In this document: positions 20,854-24,444 of the stretch, piece by piece
Layout: every line of letters begins with the position of its first letter
How positions within the stretch are numbered: position 1 is the first letter of the stretch
Source of the DNA: Thermoplasmata archaeon
GTDB taxonomy: Archaea > Thermoplasmatota > Thermoplasmata > JAGHBH01
Direction of reading: 5' to 3'
Length of the DNA stretch: 24,444 bases
Assembly (NCBI GenBank): GCA_030673205.1
Contig: DAOVJP010000002.1
Location: forward strand, 1 to 24,444
Notes under the pieces: generated by a model
Database searches by the model: none
Seen by the model: the letters and a program-made list of their open reading frames with translations, nothing else
Told to the model about the DNA's origin: nothing
Program-made: the position numbers and the translations under genes

Positions 20854-21816
20854 ATGATAGCGAAGGAGGAGCTGATGAGGCATTTCCTGTTCCACAAGAG
20901 CATAGTGGATGAAGAGGATACGGGGAAGCTCGATGATTATATCCAGATACTGGGGCGCGTGGAGGATGGTAGATACAACCAGATAGAGGACCGGTGGGAG
21001 CGCACCGCCACCACTGTCCTGGAGCTCATGGTCCAGGAGAACTTGGACCCCTGGGACATAGACCTGGCCCGCTTCTCCAAGGCATACAGGAAACAATTGA
21101 AGAAAAGGGGAGTGGTGGATCTCATCTCCGCAGGGCGGCTCACATTCCTGGCCTGGAGCATACTGGCGGACAAGGCCTCTTCCCTCAAACACAGGGCCGA
21201 AGAGCCCCCACAGATATTGGAAGAATTCCCGTTCACATCCGAATGCGCCCCCTGGGAGTTGTTCACACCCGAAGACCCATACGCGGCCGTGACAGAAAGC
21301 CTTCTCGAAGATCCGCCGATCCAACCCTGCATAATGCACGAAGAGCGGCGCAAGGTCGGTCTGGTGGACCTCATGGAGGCCTTCGACGAGGCCAGGAGAG
21401 AAGCGGACCTCATGGTGGAGATACAGAAGGTCAGGGAGAGGCTGAGAAAACAGCAGAACCCACGGCTGGACATAACCCAGAAATTGCACAAGGAGAATTT
21501 GGAAGAGGACATAACCAGGGTATGGCGGGCTCTCTCCGGAATAAACAAGGACAAGGTAACGATGGAGGACCTGTTCATCCGCGACAGAGAGGAATTCGTG
21601 TCCGTCTTCGTGGCACTCCTTTTCCTGTCCCGCGAGGGGAAGATAGAGCTCAAACAGACCAGGTTCCCCCGTGGCAAGATCACGATAAAGCTCCTAGCCC
21701 CCTATGAGGAGAGGATATCCCTCATGGAGATAGGATCGATCACACCCGAGATAGAAGTACCGACCCTAGAAGACTCCGAGCACGAGCTCGAAGAACCCAT
21801 AATGGTCACGGCATAG
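20854..21816 (+). CDS. scpA: Kleisin ScpA
   Basis: 320 residues. The N-terminal part has the ScpA hallmark L-D-P-W-D-I-D-L-A-R-F-S-K-A-Y (near residue 65), which contacts the SMC neck. The central linker is acidic and the C terminus is a winged helix that binds the SMC head. It starts one base after the smc stop, with a GGAGG SD inside the last smc codons, so expression is coupled. The C-terminal winged-helix region ends near residue 290, followed by an acidic tail. Confidence 0.93.
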   Translation: MIAKEELMRHFLFHKSIVDEEDTGKLDDYIQILGRVEDGRYNQIEDRWERTATTVLELMVQENLDPWDIDLARFSKAYRKQLKKRGVVDLISAGRLTFLAWSILADKASSLKHRAEEPPQILEEFPFTSECAPWELFTPEDPYAAVTESLLEDPPIQPCIMHEERRKVGLVDLMEAFDEARREADLMVEIQKVRERLRKQQNPRLDITQKLHKENLEEDITRVWRALSGINKDKVTMEDLFIRDREEFVSVFVALLFLSREGKIELKQTRFPRGKITIKLLAPYEERISLMEIGSITPEIEVPTLEDSEHELEEPIMVTA

Positions 21817-21827
21817 AGGTGAGAAAA

Positions 21828-22325
21828 ATGGAAAGAGAGACCATGGTAGTGGAAGCCGCCCTCTTCTCCGCCGGAAAGGCGCTCAGCATACGCGATGTCG
21901 CCGAGGCCACGGATCTGGAAGAAGGGATGGTGCGCAAAGCCATCAAAAAGCTCGTTCGCCTCTATGGGAACAGAGACACCTCGCTCACCATAATGAAGAT
22001 AGGCCCCAAATACCAGATGCAGCTGCGGGAGGAATATATGGAGGATACCCGCGAGGTGGCCCCCAAGGACATGCCCAAAGACCTGGTTAAGACACTATCG
22101 CTCATCGCCTATTACCAGCCCATAAGCCAGAGCAGACTGCATGAGATGGTGGGAGGAAAGGTGTATGGACACGTCAAAGAACTCGTCCGGACGGGCCTGG
22201 TGATATCAAAGACACGGGGCAGGACCAAGAGCATCAGCACCACACACCTGTTCCTGGAAAAGTTCGGGATAAACGCCAAGAATGTGGAAGAGATCAAGAA
22301 GGAGATGGAAGAGAGGATGGAGTAG
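21828..22325 (+). CDS. scpB: Condensin subunit ScpB
   Basis: 165 residues from the ATG at 21828, preferred to an in-frame GTG at 21819 because GAGGTGAG (the SD) is correctly spaced for the ATG. Two winged-helix domains are visible: V-E-A-A-L-F-S-A-G-K-A-L-S-I-R-D-V-A, the typical ScpB start, and L-S-L-I-A-Y-Y-Q-P-I-S-Q-S-R-L with V-Y-G-H-V-K-E-L-V-R-T-G-L-V. ScpB dimers bind ScpA and complete the SMC complex. It is the last gene of the operon. Confidence 0.95.
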   Translation: MERETMVVEAALFSAGKALSIRDVAEATDLEEGMVRKAIKKLVRLYGNRDTSLTIMKIGPKYQMQLREEYMEDTREVAPKDMPKDLVKTLSLIAYYQPISQSRLHEMVGGKVYGHVKELVRTGLVISKTRGRTKSISTTHLFLEKFGINAKNVEEIKKEMEERME

Positions 22326-22369
22326 GGCAGTAACTGTGTTCTCTGTTTGTCCCGCAGTCGTGCAAGACG

Positions 22370-22383
22370 CAGAACTTATATAA
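22370..22383 (+). promoter_or_regulatory. Putative promoter of a 36-codon mini-gene
   Basis: A strong TATA box, TTATATAA (22376-22383), follows a BRE-like CAGAAC. The start would be near 22405. A perfect 5-bp inverted repeat, AGGTC-TTAG-GACCT (22409-22422), lies at the expected 5' end of the transcript. Confidence 0.55.
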
Positions 22384-22449
22384 CAGAACAGTCTCGGGGG
22401 CAATGGGGAGGTCTTAGGACCTTCATAGAACAATTAGGAGATGAATTAT

Positions 22450-22560
22450 ATGCCAGGAAATGCAGACCCCAATGAGAATGCCTACGAGAACGCGAACGAG
22501 AACGCTAGCTTTTTCGAGCCAACAGTTCAACCGATGTACGGCGTCATGTTCCCCCTCTAG
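22450..22560 (+). CDS. Small protein of unknown function, 36 residues
   Basis: AGGAG (22436-22440) is 9 bases ahead of the ATG at 22450. An in-frame ATG at 22441 touches the SD and is less likely. The first half is Asn/Glu-rich with a repeat (N-E-N-A-Y-E-N-A-N-E-N-A); the second half is hydrophobic and aromatic, ending P-M-Y-G-V-M-F-P-L. There are no cysteines. The ORF has its own TATA box, SD and downstream oligo-T, so it looks like a complete gene between scpB and the ABC exporter. I cannot place it in a family. A precursor peptide, a small regulatory protein or a membrane-active peptide are all possible. Confidence 0.5.
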   Translation: MPGNADPNENAYENANENASFFEPTVQPMYGVMFPL

Positions 22561-22597
22561 TAATAAGACCAAAAGCGGAGAGGACACCAACCATCTT

Positions 22598-22614
22598 TGA
22601 GTTTTTTTCTTTTT
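22598..22614 (+). terminator. Oligo-T terminator after the mini-gene
   Basis: GAGTTTTTTTCTTTTT: seven T (22602-22608) and five T (22610-22614). Oligo-T tracts without a hairpin are the usual intrinsic terminators in archaea. Confidence 0.5.
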
Positions 22615-22659
22615 CCAGTTGCACAATGTTTATCTGCACCCCTCTGTTTGCCTGAGTGG

Positions 22660-23646
22660 ATGGTCCCCGATGAGCTTGCAATAGATATCTATGATGTGAC
22701 CAAGAGATACCCGGTGGTAAAGAAAGGAGAGGGCTGGCTCAAGAAGAAGAAGGAATATGTCACAGCCCTCGATCATGTCTCGCTGGATGTCAAGAAGGGA
22801 GAGATAGTCGGCATACTGGGTCCCAATGGCGCCGGGAAGACCACCCTTATCAAGATAATGGCCGGAGTGTTGTTCCAGGAAGAGGGGGCGGGGACGGTCA
22901 ATGGATACGACACCATAAAGGAACGGCAGCAGGTGAGAAAGTCCATAAACCTTCTCAGAAGTGGAGGGTGGGTCATCTTCGATTACAAGATATCCCTCTA
23001 CAAGAACCTCCAATTCTGGGGTGTGTTCCATGAGGGGATGAGGCTCAAGGACGCCGAGGAGAACATAGAACGGGTGCTGGACATCGTTGGCCTTGGTGAC
23101 AAGATACACGACTATCCGGAGAACCTCTCCGCCGGCATGAGGCAGAAGCTCTGCCTGGCCATGACCTTGCTCTCGGACAGGCCCATCTATCTCATGGACG
23201 AGCCCACGGCGAACATAGACCCTTTTGCCGCCGACTACCTGAGGAAGTTTGTGAGGAAAGAGCTGGCGGGCAAGGGGAAGAGCATAGTCCTGGCCACCCA
23301 TAATCTGTGGGAGGCGGAGGAGATATGTGATAGGATCGTGATACTCAACAAGGGAAAGGTCATAGCCTTTACCACTGCCGACGAACTGAAGGGGCGTGTG
23401 GGGAACGAGGCCGTTACCCTCGAACTTGTCGAGAAGAGCCCCGACCTGTTGAAAGAGTTGGGCGCTCTGCCTTTTGTTGATTCCATGAAAGAAGAGGATG
23501 ACGGGCTCTTGTTATACGGAGATATGAAGGCTAACATACCGGAGTTGATGGCCACGGTGACGAAATATACCGTGGTGAAGAGCACGGAGTTGAAGGAGCC
23601 CTCTCTCAATGATGTCTTCCTGCAGCTAATGGAGGAGCTCTCATGA
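22660..23646 (+). CDS. ABC transporter ATP-binding protein (ABC-2 exporter type)
   Basis: 328 residues from the ATG at 22660. A TATA-like TGTTTATC about 28 bases upstream suggests a leaderless mRNA; the frame is open further upstream but the residues there are not conserved-looking. Walker A is G-P-N-G-A-G-K-T-T (54-62), the signature L-S-A-G-M-R-Q (156-162), Walker B I-Y-L-M-D-E-P (176-182), and the switch His lies in A-T-H-N-L-W-E-A-E-E. The C-terminal extension after residue 230 is usual for the DrrA/NatA-like group. With the permease that follows it would export a drug, lipid or other unknown substrate. Confidence 0.93.
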   Translation: MVPDELAIDIYDVTKRYPVVKKGEGWLKKKKEYVTALDHVSLDVKKGEIVGILGPNGAGKTTLIKIMAGVLFQEEGAGTVNGYDTIKERQQVRKSINLLRSGGWVIFDYKISLYKNLQFWGVFHEGMRLKDAEENIERVLDIVGLGDKIHDYPENLSAGMRQKLCLAMTLLSDRPIYLMDEPTANIDPFAADYLRKFVRKELAGKGKSIVLATHNLWEAEEICDRIVILNKGKVIAFTTADELKGRVGNEAVTLELVEKSPDLLKELGALPFVDSMKEEDDGLLLYGDMKANIPELMATVTKYTVVKSTELKEPSLNDVFLQLMEELS

Positions 23647-24444
23647 AAGAGCCTGGTTTGGGGCAGAAGATGGAACTGGTCTCGGTGATGACCGAGCGCA
23701 GCCTTCGTCTTTGGATACGTTTCAAACTGAGCTTCGTGTTCAGCCTGGTATCTATGGTGGTATCCATTGCCACCTTCTTCTTCGTCTCCCTGCTGGTGGG
23801 GGATCGGAGCGATCTTCTCGCCGATTACGGAGGCGACTATTTCTCCTTTGTGCTCGTGGGCCTGGCATTCCAGTTCTATGCCACCATGACCCTGGGGGAT
23901 TATCTGAAGACCATCCGTGGGGCGTATTGGAACAACTGGATGGAGATGATAATAACCTCCCCGTATCGTCTCAGGACATTCTTCGCGTCGGTCATGACAT
24001 GGAGCTATCTATATGCGACAATAAACGTCATGCTCTATTTCGTGTTGGGCATACTGGTGTTCGGAGCCCAGATACCATTCCCGAGCCATTGGTGGCTGGT
24101 CATGATAATACTCATCCTCTCGTTGTTCGCCATCTCCGGCCTCGGATTGTTGTCTGCCAGCATGTTCCTGTTGGCGGATGCCAAGGGGGGAACGGAGCCC
24201 GTGAAATACGTGGTGGGTACGATAGCTGGGATATTCTCGGGTGTGTTCTTCCCTGTGGCGCTCATACCCGGCTGGCTGAGACCCGTGGGTTATGTCCTCC
24301 CTCATACATATGCCCTGGAGGGGATAAGGAGAGCGCTTCTCACTCCCACTGCCATACACTGGGGCTCCGCCTTTGAATGGTGGTCCATGTGGAACATATT
24401 GTTCATGCTGATCATGTTCTCCATGATCCTGGTACCCCTGGGAT
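23643..24444 (+). CDS. ABC-2 type permease, 3'-truncated by the window edge
   Basis: The ATG overlaps the ATPase stop as ATGA (23643-23646), and the frame stays open to the right edge, giving 267 visible residues. An N-terminal amphipathic region with E-R-S-L-R-L-W-I-R-F-K precedes about six membrane helices. The segment F-F-P-V-A-L-I-P-G-W-L-R-P-V-G-Y-V-L-P-H-T-Y-A-L-E-G-I-R is the ABC-2 permease hallmark (a proline-rich 'P-x-T-Y' loop before the last helices). It is the membrane partner of the preceding ATPase. Only the last helix or its end should be missing. Confidence 0.9.
   Translation, partial: MKEPGLGQKMELVSVMTERSLRLWIRFKLSFVFSLVSMVVSIATFFFVSLLVGDRSDLLADYGGDYFSFVLVGLAFQFYATMTLGDYLKTIRGAYWNNWMEMIITSPYRLRTFFASVMTWSYLYATINVMLYFVLGILVFGAQIPFPSHWWLVMIILILSLFAISGLGLLSASMFLLADAKGGTEPVKYVVGTIAGIFSGVFFPVALIPGWLRPVGYVLPHTYALEGIRRALLTPTAIHWGSAFEWWSMWNILFMLIMFSMILVPLG

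Noticed and set aside
22597..22659. Upstream start (TTG at 22597) for the ABC ATPase.
   Set aside because: The extra 21 residues come from the oligo-T terminator and a TATA-like block; the ATG at 22660 begins directly before the conserved domain.
1..24444. tRNA, rRNA, CRISPR arrays and insertion sequences.
   Set aside because: I looked in all spacers for T-loop signatures, regular repeats and transposase motifs and saw none; a tool-based scan could still find a degenerate one.

Overview
The window is archaeal. It carries an A-type (archaeal A1AO) ATP synthase operon, an smc-scpA-scpB condensin operon, TATA/BRE-like promoter elements and Shine-Dalgarno sites of the GGAGG/GGTGA type. Abundant AUA and AGG/AGA codons fit this. 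A euryarchaeal host, possibly of the Thermoplasmatota, is my best guess, but that is inference: there is no rRNA and I could run no search.

Layout. 1-1460: the 3' part of an MFS transporter with a short tandem repeat at its 3' end, then a small Cys-rich DUF6485-type protein. 1454-10727 (minus): one ATP synthase operon in the order H-I-K-E-C-F-A-B, tightly packed with several 4-base ATGA overlaps; subunit D is absent. The K (c-ring) subunit is remarkable. It has a signal peptide, an extracellular PKD-like domain with five N-glycosylation sequons, and four membrane hairpins, of which the first has lost its carboxylate. 10728-10948: the atp promoter and a very G-rich tract.

10949-17156 is an accessory island between two housekeeping operons. 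It holds an A+T-rich two-gene unit (a winged-helix-like protein plus a HEPN-type protein with an R-N-x3-H motif). Next come a 707-residue HEAGH metalloprotease gene, translationally coupled to a gene for a protein with three ferredoxin-like (RAM/ACT-like) modules, and a convergent coiled-coil winged-helix regulator. The same 10-bp palindrome, TGTTTAAACA, lies upstream of both the protease operon and the regulator gene. This suggests a sensor-protease-repressor circuit, the best candidate here for an undescribed system. The flanking intergenic stretches hold coding debris.

17016-22325 (plus): smc, scpA and scpB, which together make the condensin-like complex, preceded by a TATA box and a 17-codon leader ORF. 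22376-22614: a self-contained mini-gene (TATA, SD, 36-codon ORF, oligo-T) of unknown function. 22660-24444: an ABC exporter, ATPase plus the start of an ABC-2 permease that runs off the window.

Several otherwise conserved proteins here (MFS, AtpE, AtpF, SMC) end in low-complexity C-terminal tails, a recurring local trait.
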